From JAOUEA01 sp963821925 (GTDB lineage Bacteria; Actinomycetota; UBA4738; HRBIN12): a DNA stretch of 64,000 nucleotides. The notes under the pieces were generated by a model. It saw only the letters and a program-made list of their open reading frames with translations. It did no database searches and had not been told where the DNA came from. The position numbers and the translations under genes were made by a program. Below are positions 41,964-50,377 of the stretch, in pieces (positions within the stretch are counted from its first letter, which is position 1; every line of letters starts with the position of its first letter). The stretch lies in NCBI GenBank assembly GCA_963821925.1, contig CAWGFO010000001.1, forward strand, positions 310,001 through 374,000, given 5' to 3'.

Positions 41964-43004
41964 TCACGACTCGCGGCGGGCGATCTCCTCGCGCACGGCC
42001 GGCGCCACGACGGTGCCGAGCAGCTCGATCGAGTGCAGGAGCTGCTCGTGCGGTATCGAACCGACGCTGAACTGGATCATGAATCGGTCGTGCTCGAAGA
42101 TGTCGTACTGGAACAGGATCTTCTCGATCACCTGGTCGGGTGTGCCGACGAAGTTCGCACCGCGGAGCGTCGTCGACGCGATGTAGTCCTCGAGCCGCAT
42201 CGGCTGCCAGCCACGCTCGCGCCCGATCCGGTTCATCACGGTCGAGACGGACGGCCACGAGACCTCGACCGCCTCCTGTGTCGTGTCCGCGATGAACCCG
42301 TGCGAGTTGATGCTGACCGCCGGCAGCGGATCGTGCCCGGCCTGCGCGGCGGCGTCTCGGTGGAGCTGCGCGAAGGGCGCGAACCGCTCGGGCATCCCAC
42401 CGATGATCGCGATCGCCATCGGCAGCCCGAGCGTCCCCGCGCGGAACGCCGACTCCGGCGCGCCGCCCACCGCCACCCAGATCGGGAGCGGATCCTGCAC
42501 CGGCCGCGGATACACGCCGAGGTCGTCGAGCGGCGCGCGGAACCGTCCCTCCCAGGTGATCCTCTCGGCGTCACGGAGCTTCATCAGGAGCCGGAGCTTC
42601 TCGTCGAAGAGCTGGTCGTAGTCGTTCAGGTCGTAGCCGAAGAGCGGGAACGACTCGGTGAACGACCCGCGGCCGGCCATGATCTCGGCGCGCCCGTTCG
42701 AGAGCAGATCCACCTCCGCGAAGTCCTGGAACACGCGCACCGGGTCGTCCGAGCTGATCACCGAGACCGCGCTCGTGAGGCGGATCTTCGAGGTGCGCGC
42801 CGCGGCAGCCGCCAGCACGACCGCGGGCGAGGAGACCACGAAGTCGGGCCGGTGGTGCTCGCCGATCCCGAAGACATCGAGCCCGAGCCGGTCCGCCAGC
42901 TCGATCTCCTCCATCAGGTTGCACATCCGTTGCGCCGCATCGATCTCCTCGCCCGTCACCGGGTCGGGGCCGCGCTCGACGAACGTGTAGATGCCGATCT
43001 CCAT
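41964..43004 (-). CDS. LLM-class flavin-dependent oxidoreductase
   Basis: A 346-residue luciferase-like TIM-barrel monooxygenase. 'FGIGEHHRPDFVVSSPAVVLA', 'AAARTSKIRLTSAVSVIS' and 'DPVRVFQDFAEVDLLSNGRAEIMAGRGSF', each read in short pieces, are hallmark segments. The cofactor may be FMN or F420. It is next to the Rieske oxygenase on the same strand (43-base gap), so the two may act on one compound. TATGCT stands nine bases before the ATG. Confidence 0.93.
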   Translation of the reverse strand: MEIGIYTFVERGPDPVTGEEIDAAQRMCNLMEEIELADRLGLDVFGIGEHHRPDFVVSSPAVVLAAAAARTSKIRLTSAVSVISSDDPVRVFQDFAEVDLLSNGRAEIMAGRGSFTESFPLFGYDLNDYDQLFDEKLRLLMKLRDAERITWEGRFRAPLDDLGVYPRPVQDPLPIWVAVGGAPESAFRAGTLGLPMAIAIIGGMPERFAPFAQLHRDAAAQAGHDPLPAVSINSHGFIADTTQEAVEVSWPSVSTVMNRIGRERGWQPMRLEDYIASTTLRGANFVGTPDQVIEKILFQYDIFEHDRFMIQFSVGSIPHEQLLHSIELLGTVVAPAVREEIARRES

Positions 43005-43013
43005 CGTGCACCG

Positions 43014-43019
43014 AGCATA
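43014..43019 (-). promoter_or_regulatory. -10 box of the LLM oxidoreductase gene
   Basis: TATGCT on the minus strand, nine bases before the ATG at 43004; close to a consensus -10 and near-leaderless. Confidence 0.55.
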
Positions 43020-43172
43020 AGAGCCCGTGGCGCGAAGGCCGGGAGCCGGGAAGGTGCCATCGGTCCCGCCGCCGTCGGGCCTTCGGCGAGCAGGGACCCG
43101 GCTGACGTGGCGCTACGGTCGAGATGGAAGGGGCACGACCGCACCGAGCCGTTCGGTGGGAGGTGGCATCAG

Positions 43173-43715
43173 ATGAGAGCCCTGGTGGTCTTCGAATCGC
43201 TCTACGGGAACACAGGGGCGATCGGGGAGGCGATCGCAGAGGGGATGCGGACCTCGGGGATGCCGGTGCAGGGCGGGTCCATCTGCAGCATCCGGCCCGA
43301 GGCGGCGGAGGGGATCGATCTGCTGGTGGTTGGAGGCCCCACGCACGTCCACGGGATGAGCTGGGCCCGGACCCGCCGGATCGCGATCGACGATCTCCGT
43401 ACCCGGTTCGATATGCCGGTCGCAGAGGCCGGGTTGCGCGAGTGGATGCACGGACTCCCCCGCGGGCTGGGTCGGCGGGCGGTGGCGTTCGACACGCGGT
43501 ACGACAAGTCGGTGTCCGTGAGCGGCTCGGCGGCGCTCGGTATCGCCCGGCGCCTCGAAGGCCACGGGTACGTCGTCGTGACGCCGCCGCAGAGCTTCTT
43601 CGTGACCGGCGAGAATCGGCTCGAGCCGGGTCAGCTCGAGCGCGCCGAGGAGTGGGGCGCCGACATCGCGCTGTCGGTCGGCCGGCAGATCCTCGGGTCG
43701 AAGCCGGCCGCCTGA
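43173..43715 (+). CDS. Flavodoxin-domain protein
   Basis: A 180-residue flavodoxin. The FMN phosphate loop is 'VFESLYGNTGAIGEAI' at the N-terminus ((T/S)xxGNT), and 'LLVVGGPTHVHGMSW' contacts the flavin ring. 'VAFDTRYDKSVSVSG' and 'VTPPQSFFV' match the flavodoxin-like proteins common in Actinomycetota. It carries electrons or acts as a small flavin reductase; partner unknown. GGGAGG is nine bases before the ATG. It reads divergently from the LLM oxidoreductase. Confidence 0.88.
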   Translation: MRALVVFESLYGNTGAIGEAIAEGMRTSGMPVQGGSICSIRPEAAEGIDLLVVGGPTHVHGMSWARTRRIAIDDLRTRFDMPVAEAGLREWMHGLPRGLGRRAVAFDTRYDKSVSVSGSAALGIARRLEGHGYVVVTPPQSFFVTGENRLEPGQLERAEEWGADIALSVGRQILGSKPAA

Positions 43716-43731
43716 GGCGGTCCGAGTGCGT

Positions 43732-45303
43732 CTATGTCGTCGGCGCCCCCACGTCCAGCCACAGCACCTCGCCGTCGCGATCCGGGATCAGCGCGTTCAC
43801 GATGCCGCCGGCTCGGTAGACGACCGTCGCGTCCCCCGTGAGCGGGTCGACCCGATACACCGAGCCGTCCTCATCGCCGATCCACAGTGCGTCGAACCCC
43901 GCGCTCATGACGGTCGGGTTCTCGCCGACCTGGGTCGAGTTCGACGATCCGAGCGGGAACACCGTCCCGGCCGAGCGATCGAGCACCCAGACACTCCCAC
44001 CCGCGAGGGCGATCTCGTCCACCCCTCCCGACACGCGGATCGGCTCGTCAGCCTCGAGGGTCTCGGGGTCGAAGCGGATGATCGATCCGTCGTACGTATC
44101 GAAGGTCCACACCCCGTCCGCCTCGACGTCGAGGCCGTCGAGCTCTCCGGTCGGAGACTTCGTGAGTTGGGTCGCCCGAGGGTCGTTCGGGTCGATCCGC
44201 AGTAGCCGGCCGTCGGTCACCGTGACCCACACCGCGCCCTCCGCCGCGACGAGGTCCGACTCGATCCCGACGAACCCCGACCCGATCCCGCCTCGTTCCG
44301 TACGGGTGTACGTGCGGACCTCGTTCGTGCCCACGTTCACCGTGCTCACGCCGTACACGGTCACCCACACGCGGCCGAAACCGGTGTCGACGTTGAGCGC
44401 TCCGGTCGTGTCCAGGTTCACCGCCTCAACCTCTTCGTGCTCAGGATCGACGTGCAGCAGGTTCACGTCGCGGCCCAGCCACACGCCCCCCTGTCCTGCC
44501 GCCCCCCTCGGGAAGAACGGGGTCTGGGGTTGCACCTCGATCGGGATCACCTGACCCTGATCGCCCGTCGTCGGATCCAGGGCGACGAGCGCGTTCGAGG
44601 GCGGACCGGTGGGCGCGGTGGCCGGATCCGAGCCGCTGCGCGCCGCCGAGAACGCGAGCGCGCCCGCCAGCACCAGGGCGCCGAACACGGCGCCCACCAC
44701 CAGCGCGGTGCGACGTCTGGCCGGGCCGGGGTCCACGATGAGGTCCCTTCGGGCCCGAGCCTCGGCCTGGTCGGGTTCTGGTGGCGCCACCGGCTCGTCG
44801 TCGATCCATGTGACCCGGTAGAGGTGGGTTTCCTCCTCGAGCCCCTTGAGGTGGTGCATCCCCGCGTCCTCGAACCCGATGCCGGCGCCGGCCAAGAGCT
44901 CCTTCACCGACGACGACACCGTCACGACGCCGCCCGAGGACGCGCTCATGATGCGAGCCCCCGTGTGGACCGCGAGGCCGCCGGGCTTCCCGTCGACCAT
45001 CTCGACCTCGCCGAAGTTCACGCCGGCGCGGATCTCGATCCCGAGTCCGCGAACCTCGCGCTGCGCGCTGACCGCGCAGCGGACGGCGTCGGCCGGCACG
45101 TCGAACGTCGCGAAGAACCCGTCCCCCGCCGTGTCCTGCTCGTGCCCGCCGTACAGCTTCAGGTGCGCGCGGACGATCCGATGGTGGCGACCGAGGAGCA
45201 CGAGCCACCGGGCATCGCCCATCTCGGAGGCGACCTCGGTGGACGACACGATGTCGGTGAACAGCACCGCGGCGAGCCGCCGGTCACCGCCTCGCCTGCT
45301 CAT
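43732..45303 (-). CDS. Class III nucleotide cyclase domain fused to an extracytoplasmic beta-propeller
   Basis: A 523-residue protein. Residues about 8-165 form a class III cyclase homology domain ('AAVLFTDIVSSTEVASEMGD', 'DTAGDGFFATF' with both metal-binding Asp). Then comes a short linker and one membrane helix ('VVGAVFGALVLAGALAFSA'). About 290 outer residues follow, with recurring propeller strands ('GVWLGRDVN', 'RVWVTVYG', 'GVWTFDTYDGSI', 'SVWVLDRSAGTV', 'ALWIGDEDGSV'). The Lys that selects adenine (KTxGDG) is Asp here and the catalytic Asn appears as His ('LAVHTGARI'), so cyclase activity is in doubt. It may sense an outside ligand. CAGACT lies six bases before the ATG. Confidence 0.85.
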   Translation of the reverse strand: MSRRGGDRRLAAVLFTDIVSSTEVASEMGDARWLVLLGRHHRIVRAHLKLYGGHEQDTAGDGFFATFDVPADAVRCAVSAQREVRGLGIEIRAGVNFGEVEMVDGKPGGLAVHTGARIMSASSGGVVTVSSSVKELLAGAGIGFEDAGMHHLKGLEEETHLYRVTWIDDEPVAPPEPDQAEARARRDLIVDPGPARRRTALVVGAVFGALVLAGALAFSAARSGSDPATAPTGPPSNALVALDPTTGDQGQVIPIEVQPQTPFFPRGAAGQGGVWLGRDVNLLHVDPEHEEVEAVNLDTTGALNVDTGFGRVWVTVYGVSTVNVGTNEVRTYTRTERGGIGSGFVGIESDLVAAEGAVWVTVTDGRLLRIDPNDPRATQLTKSPTGELDGLDVEADGVWTFDTYDGSIIRFDPETLEADEPIRVSGGVDEIALAGGSVWVLDRSAGTVFPLGSSNSTQVGENPTVMSAGFDALWIGDEDGSVYRVDPLTGDATVVYRAGGIVNALIPDRDGEVLWLDVGAPTT

Positions 45304-45344
45304 CGCGCCAGTCTGGGTTCCCCGGCAGGGAACCGCAAGCGAGG

Positions 45345-45930
45345 CTACGCCGTCGGCAGGTACGAGGGCCGCGTGGCCTCGTACGCGGTGATCTTCTCCT
45401 CGTTCCGCAGGCTCAGACCGATGTCGTCGAGGCCCTCGAGCAGGCGCCAGCGCGTGAACGGCTCCATGTCGAACACCTCGTCGAGCCCGGGCGCACGCAC
45501 GATCAGCCCATCGCAGGTCGACCACGATCCGCGTCGTCGGGTCGTCGAGCACGGCGTCCATCAGCGCGCGCACCGACTCCTCGCGGAGCTCGACCGGGAG
45601 CAGCCCGATCTTCGTGCAGTTGTTGCGGAAGATGTCGGCGAAGCTCGGCGCGATCACGGCCTTGAATCCGGCGTCCTCGATCGCCCACGGCGCGTGCTCA
45701 CGGCTCGACCCACACCCGAAGTTCGGTCCCGCGAGCAGGATCGACGCCCCCTCGTAGCGCGGGTCGTTCATCACGAAGCCCGGGTCCTTGCGCCACTCGT
45801 CGAACAGGAACGGGCCGAAGCCGGTCCGCTCGACACGCTTCAGGTACTGCGCCGGGATGATCTGGTCGGTGTCGACGTCGGACCGGTCCACCGGGAGGGC
45901 CGTGCCCTCGATGATCGTGATCGGTTCCAT
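45345..45930 (-). CDS. leuD: 3-isopropylmalate dehydratase small subunit, one frameshift
   Basis: LeuD, the swivel subunit of isopropylmalate isomerase (leucine synthesis). The first 140 residues are normal: 'DVDTDQIIPAQYLKRVERTG', 'GPNFGCGSSREHAPWA', 'NNCTKIGLLPVEL'. At about 45514 a single C appears to be missing (CTGCG-GATGG instead of CTGCGCGATGG). The next frame continues 'GLIVRAPGLDEVFDMEPFTR' and 'EEKITAYEATRPSYLPTA' to the stop at 45345. The uncorrected frame would run on into the cyclase gene. ATG overlaps the leuC stop by one base. Confidence 0.85.
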
Positions 45931-47324
45931 CAGCTCAGGTCCTCCGGGGTCGCGAAGTGGCCGGCGATCGCGGTGGCCGCGGCCACCGCCGGGCTGACGA
46001 GGTGCGTGCGCCCGCCCTTGCCCTGCCGACCTTCGAAGTTGCGGTTGCTGGTCGAGGCGCTGCGCTCGCCCGGCTGCAAGATGTCGGGGTTCATCCCCAG
46101 GCACATCGAGCATCCGGCCCCGCGCCATTCGAACCCGGCCGCCTCGAACACCTTGTCGAGACCTTCCTTCTCGGCCTGCATCTTCACCGCGACCGAGCCG
46201 GGAACCACGAGGCCGCGGATCCCGTCGGCGATCGTCCGGCCGTCGATCACCTTCGCAGCGACGTGCAGGTCCTCCATGCGCGAGTTCGTGCAGGACCCGA
46301 TGAACACCGTGTTCGGGCTGACCTCGCGCATCGGCGTGCCCGGCGCGAGGTCCATGTAGGCGAGCGCGCGCGCCGCGGCCTCGCGCTTCGCGGGGTCGCC
46401 GAACGCATCGGGGTCGGGCACCGCCTCGTCGATCGTGACCGACTGCGCGGGGTTCGTGCCCCAGCTGACGTAGGGCTTCAGGGCACTCGCGTCGAGCGTC
46501 ACCTCGGTGTCGAACGTCGCGCCCTCGTCGGTGGGGAGCGACCGCCAGTCATCGAGCGCGGACTCCCAGTCGGCGCCCTTCGGGGCGTGCGGACGCCCCT
46601 CGACGTAGGCGAAGGTCGTGTCGTCGGGCGCCACCATCCCGGCGCGCGCGCCGGCCTCGATCGACATGTTGCAGATCGTCATGCGCCCCTCCATCGAGAG
46701 CGCCCGGATCGCGGAGCCGCGGTACTCGATCACGTGGCCCACGCCGCCGCCGGTCCCGATCCGGTTGATGATCGCGAGGATGATGTCCTTGGCGCTGCAC
46801 CCCAGTGGGAGCTCGCCGTCGACGGTCACCGCCATCGTCTTGGCCTTCGTCTGCGGGAGCGTCTGGGTCGCGAGCACGTGCTCGACCTCGCTCGTGCCGA
46901 TCCCGAACGCGAGTGCCCCGAACGCCCCGTGCGTCGAGGTGTGGGAGTCGCCGCACACGATCGTCATGCCGGGCTGCGTGTAGCCCATCTCCGGTCCGAT
47001 CACGTGGACGATGCCCTGCCCGGCCGAGCCCCACGGGTACAGGGTCACGCCGAACTCGTCGGCGTTCCGCTGGAGGGCCTCCATCTGGCGGGCGCTGATC
47101 TCGTCCGTCACGGGGCCGTCGGTGGTGGGCACGTTGTGGTCCATCGTCGCGACCGTGAGGTCCGCACGGCGGACCGGGCGGCCGTGAAGCCGCAACCCGT
47201 CGAACGCCTGCGGGCTGGTCACCTCGTGCACGAGGTGGAGGTCGACGTACAGGAGGTCGGGCTCGCCGTCGGCGCGGTGCACGACGTGGCGTTCCCAGAC
47301 CTTCTCGGCGAGCGTCTGCGGCAT
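45930..47324 (-). CDS. leuC: 3-isopropylmalate dehydratase large subunit
   Basis: A 464-residue aconitase-family subunit binding the [4Fe-4S] cluster with the cysteines in 'FIGSCTNSRMEDL' and 'GCSMCLGMNPD'. 'TMDHNVPTTD', 'VCGDSHTSTHGAFGALAFGIG' (read in two parts) and 'SNRNFEGRQGKGGRTHL' are family signatures. With LeuD it converts 2- to 3-isopropylmalate. The start at 47324 has GAGGAG nine bases upstream. An operator palindrome and a divergent IclR regulator lie just upstream. Confidence 0.96.
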   Translation of the reverse strand: MPQTLAEKVWERHVVHRADGEPDLLYVDLHLVHEVTSPQAFDGLRLHGRPVRRADLTVATMDHNVPTTDGPVTDEISARQMEALQRNADEFGVTLYPWGSAGQGIVHVIGPEMGYTQPGMTIVCGDSHTSTHGAFGALAFGIGTSEVEHVLATQTLPQTKAKTMAVTVDGELPLGCSAKDIILAIINRIGTGGGVGHVIEYRGSAIRALSMEGRMTICNMSIEAGARAGMVAPDDTTFAYVEGRPHAPKGADWESALDDWRSLPTDEGATFDTEVTLDASALKPYVSWGTNPAQSVTIDEAVPDPDAFGDPAKREAAARALAYMDLAPGTPMREVSPNTVFIGSCTNSRMEDLHVAAKVIDGRTIADGIRGLVVPGSVAVKMQAEKEGLDKVFEAAGFEWRGAGCSMCLGMNPDILQPGERSASTSNRNFEGRQGKGGRTHLVSPAVAAATAIAGHFATPEDLS

Positions 47325-47357
47325 GGCGGCGGCTCCTCGGGCGATCGGCGATCCATG

Positions 47358-47376
47358 AGTTCCACATCGTGGAACT
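47358..47376. promoter_or_regulatory. Operator palindrome between leuCD and the IclR-type regulator
   Basis: AGTTCCACATCGTGGAACT, an eight-base inverted repeat around a three-base centre, stands 34 bases before the leuC start and 20 bases before the regulator start. In Corynebacterium and Streptomyces, LtbR/NdgR bind the leuCD-regulator intergenic region; this is the natural candidate site here. It would overlap the regulator's own promoter, implying autoregulation. Confidence 0.7.
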
Positions 47377-47395
47377 TGTGCTATCACTATATGGG

Positions 47396-48160
47396 ATGCG
47401 GGTAGCGGTCGACACCGGCGTGGGCGTGCTGGACCGCGTGATGGCCGTGCTCGACGCGGTCGAGGACGGCGCGGGGACCTTCTCGGCGATCGTGGCGACC
47501 ACCGGGCTCCCGCGGTCGACCGTCCACCGGCTGCTGCGCGCGATGGAGGCCCACGGACTGGTCACGGAGGCCGGGGACGGCGCGTACCGGCTGGGGCCGC
47601 GCCTGCTGCGGCTCGCCGGCAACGCCGCCGCCGACCTCCCGCTGCGGGACGTCGCGCGACCCGCGCTGGAGGACCTGGCCCGTCACACGGGCGAGAGCGC
47701 CCAGCTCTACGTGCGCGCCCGGGACGTCCGCATCTGTGTCGATGCCGTGGAGTCGGAGCGCGAGCTCCGGACGATCGTGCCGGTCGGCGCCGCACTCCCG
47801 CTGACGGCGGGCTCGGCCGGGAAGGTCTTCCTGGCATGGGCGCCCTCTGACCGCGAACGGGACCGCCTGATCGCGGCTGCGGTGCCGCTGACCCCGTCGA
47901 CCCCGACCGGGGACCGGCTCCGCCGCGAAATCGCCGCCGCCCGCCGCGCCGGCTACGCGAGCAGCGGGAGCGAGCGTCAGGAAGGGGTCGGATCCGTGAG
48001 CGCTCCGGTCCTGGGGCCCGACGGGACGCTCGTCGCCGTGGTCTCGGTGTCGGGCCCCTCCGCGCGGCTCGGGCGGGAGGGTGCGGCCGCCCACGCCGAC
48101 GCCGTGATCGAGACGGCGGACGCGATCGGGACGGCGCTCGCTGGGGCCACCGGCGCCTGA
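47396..48160 (+). CDS. IclR-family regulator of leuCD (LtbR/NdgR-like)
   Basis: A 254-residue IclR regulator. The N-terminal winged helix has 'TFSAIVATTGLPRSTVHRLLRAM', read in pieces, and the C-terminal effector domain has 'ELRTIVPVGAALPLTAGSAGKVFLAW' and 'SERQEGVGSVSAPVL'. Known relatives placed opposite leuCD repress or activate leucine and other amino-acid genes. The start is the ATG at 47396 or, less likely, the GTG at 47369; no ribosome site is present, and CACTAT just upstream would give a leaderless mRNA. The name is inferred from location. Confidence 0.9.
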   Translation: MRVAVDTGVGVLDRVMAVLDAVEDGAGTFSAIVATTGLPRSTVHRLLRAMEAHGLVTEAGDGAYRLGPRLLRLAGNAAADLPLRDVARPALEDLARHTGESAQLYVRARDVRICVDAVESERELRTIVPVGAALPLTAGSAGKVFLAWAPSDRERDRLIAAAVPLTPSTPTGDRLRREIAAARRAGYASSGSERQEGVGSVSAPVLGPDGTLVAVVSVSGPSARLGREGAAAHADAVIETADAIGTALAGATGA

Positions 48161-48195
48161 TCGATCCCGGGATGCGCCGGAACACGCCGGCGCAG

Positions 48196-48201
48196 TATCC
48201 T
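48196..48201 (+). promoter_or_regulatory. -10 box of the GT-C mannosyltransferase gene
   Basis: TATCCT ten bases before the ATG at 48212; predicts a very short leader. Confidence 0.45.
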
Positions 48202-48211
48202 CCCGAACAGG

Positions 48212-49849
48212 ATGCCCCTGATGGAATCGGTGCGTCGCACCGTAGACCCTTGGTTGACCGCGCGGCGAGCCGTTACGGCCTCGGTCGCGAGCATCGCCGT
48301 GGTCGCGCTCATCGCGGGGACGCCCGGATCGCCCTATCACCCGGTGCTCCCCACCGACGACGGGCACGGCCCGATCGGTCTCCTCGCCCGGCTCCTGTGG
48401 CTCGACAAGATCCCCCCCGGGTTCCTCATCGCCATCGGCTTCTTCGCGATGATCGCGGCGGGGATCTCGTTCCTGTTGGTGCTGCGAGCGTGCGAGCGCG
48501 GCGACGTCAGCGTGCGCACCGTCGTTACGCTCACCCTCGCGTACTTCGCGGCGATCCTCGTGTTGCCGCTCCTGCTCTCCCGCGACGTCTTCAGCTACGC
48601 GTACTACGGACGGATCCTGAGCAACTACGGCGACAACCCGTACGTGGCCACGCCCGCGAACTATCCCGCGAACGACCTCTGGCGGTTCACCTGGCCGGGG
48701 TGGCGCGACACGCCGTCCGTGTACGGCCCGGTGTTCGTTTGGATCTCGGCCGCGATCACGTCGATGTTCCGCTCGATCCCCGACACGATCTTCGCCTTCC
48801 GAGCCCTCGCCGTGGGCGCGAGCCTGGGGGCGGTCTGGTTCGTCGGCGCGACGGTCGACCGGATCGACCCCCGGAAGACCGCCTATGCGGTGGCATTCAT
48901 CGGTCTGAACCCCGTGGTGCTCTTCCACACGGCGGGGGGCGGGCACGTCGACGCGCTCGTGATGCTCGCGATCGCGGCGGCCCTGTACCTCGTGACCACC
49001 GACCGGGAGCTGCCCGCCACCGCGGTGCTCACGCTGGGGGCACTGGTCAAGGTCTCGGCCGCGGTGCCGTTGGTGCTGCTGATCACCTACGTGGCCGTGC
49101 GCGCGCCCGTGACGCGACGGCCGCGCGTGCTGGCGACGCACATCGGGCTCGCGCTGGGCATCTCGATGGCGGCCGCGCTGCCGTTCCTGCAGTCGGCCAA
49201 CCCGACCCTGGGCATGGTCGAACTCGTGCAGCACGGCTCCTGGATCGCGCCGCCCGCGCTCGCTGAGCGCGCGCTCGAGGGCCTCGGCCGGCTCGTCGCG
49301 GGCGACGTCGGCGGCTCGGTCGGGGTGGTGGTCGCGCGGATCGGGATGTTCGCGGCGCTCGCCGGCGGGCTCTGGATGATCCTGAAGCAGGTCGTGCGAC
49401 GCGCCGCGACGGCGGAGTCGACCGTCTTCCTGGGCGCCACGTGGGGTTGGGCGCTGCTGCTGATGATGCTCTTCTCACCCACGCTCTTCCCCTGGTACTT
49501 CTGCTGGGTGCTCCCGGTGGCCTGGATGCTGCCGCGGGTGCCCCGGCGGACGCTGGAGATCGCGTTCCTCGCGCTCTGCACCTCGCAGCTCACCACCGAG
49601 AACTTCACGTTGCCGGCCTGGATGCACATCGACCTGCCGATCGGCCACCCGCTGCTGGTCGTGCTGCTCGTGTGGTTCCTGCGCGACCTGTGGCTCCGCC
49701 TGCGCCACGACGTGCCGCTGCACGCCGACGTCGACGTCGCGGCCGTGGTCCGCGACCAGCACGAGCTCGCGGCGGCCGATCCCGTGGTGATCATCCCCGA
49801 GGCACAGGCCGCGATCGACGAGACGCCCGAGGACCCCGTCCACCCGTGA
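48212..49849 (+). CDS. GT-C glycosyltransferase, MptB-like polyprenyl-phosphate mannosyltransferase
   Basis: A 545-residue integral membrane protein with about 12 helices. The first outer loop carries 'LLSRDVFSYAYYGRILSNYG' followed by 'DNPY', the acidic motif and 'YxxYGR...NPY' pattern of MptA/MptB enzymes that add mannose from polyprenyl-phosphate-mannose to lipomannan-type glycans. 'GLNPVVLFHTAGGGHVDALV' is a second conserved loop. A role in cell-envelope glycan synthesis is inferred. The C-terminal 45 residues are a cytoplasmic acidic tail. Confidence 0.85.
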   Translation: MPLMESVRRTVDPWLTARRAVTASVASIAVVALIAGTPGSPYHPVLPTDDGHGPIGLLARLLWLDKIPPGFLIAIGFFAMIAAGISFLLVLRACERGDVSVRTVVTLTLAYFAAILVLPLLLSRDVFSYAYYGRILSNYGDNPYVATPANYPANDLWRFTWPGWRDTPSVYGPVFVWISAAITSMFRSIPDTIFAFRALAVGASLGAVWFVGATVDRIDPRKTAYAVAFIGLNPVVLFHTAGGGHVDALVMLAIAAALYLVTTDRELPATAVLTLGALVKVSAAVPLVLLITYVAVRAPVTRRPRVLATHIGLALGISMAAALPFLQSANPTLGMVELVQHGSWIAPPALAERALEGLGRLVAGDVGGSVGVVVARIGMFAALAGGLWMILKQVVRRAATAESTVFLGATWGWALLLMMLFSPTLFPWYFCWVLPVAWMLPRVPRRTLEIAFLALCTSQLTTENFTLPAWMHIDLPIGHPLLVVLLVWFLRDLWLRLRHDVPLHADVDVAAVVRDQHELAAADPVVIIPEAQAAIDETPEDPVHP

Positions 49850-50373
49850 GGACCTGGAAGACGATCGCGACCCTCCGTGCGGTCCGCGCGTTCAAGCGCC
49901 GGCCGGTCGAACCGAAGCGCCTCGCGAAGATCCTGGACGCGGGGCGCCGGGCCCCGAGTTCGATGAACCTGCAGCGATGGGAGTTCGTCGTGGTGCGCGA
50001 GCCCGACCGCCTGGCGGCGCTCGCGAAGGTCGGGGACTACGCCGGCCACCTCGCGAAAGCGCCCGTCGCGATCGCGTTCGTCACGCCCGCAGGCCCGACC
50101 GACCCGGAGCGGGAGTCGATCGCGTTCGATCTGGGCCAATGCGTGCAGTCGATGCTCCTGGCCGCGTGGGAGATGGGGATCGGCGGCTGTCATGCGGCCG
50201 TCTACGACGAGGCCGAAGCACGCCGGATCCTGGAGCTCCCCGACGGCAAGCGGTGCGACTACCTGATCTCGCTGGGCTATCCGAAGACGCCGATCGCCAC
50301 CGACCGCCCCAGGACCACGGTCGCGCGTCGGCCGATGGACGACCTCCGGCACGACGAGACCTGGTCGGGCTAG
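49846..50373 (+). CDS. Nitroreductase-family flavoprotein
   Basis: A 175-residue FMN oxidoreductase. 'LRAVRAFKRRPVEPKRLAKILDAGRRAPSSMNLQRWEF', read in short pieces, contains the N-terminal R-S/A-x-R-x-F pattern and the flavin-contact 'APSSMNLQRW'. 'GQCVQSMLLAAWEMGIGGCH' and 'LGYPKTP' complete the fold. Substrate unknown. The GTG start overlaps the mannosyltransferase stop (GTGA), but a functional link is not obvious. Confidence 0.9.
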   Translation: MRTWKTIATLRAVRAFKRRPVEPKRLAKILDAGRRAPSSMNLQRWEFVVVREPDRLAALAKVGDYAGHLAKAPVAIAFVTPAGPTDPERESIAFDLGQCVQSMLLAAWEMGIGGCHAAVYDEAEARRILELPDGKRCDYLISLGYPKTPIATDRPRTTVARRPMDDLRHDETWSG

Positions 50374-50377
50374 GGCG

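Noticed and set aside
43732..46128. A single 798-residue protein joining LeuD to the cyclase
   Set aside because: The join exists only because a frameshift in leuD removes its stop; the cyclase has its own ATG at 45303 and LeuD ends at 45345 in the corrected frame.
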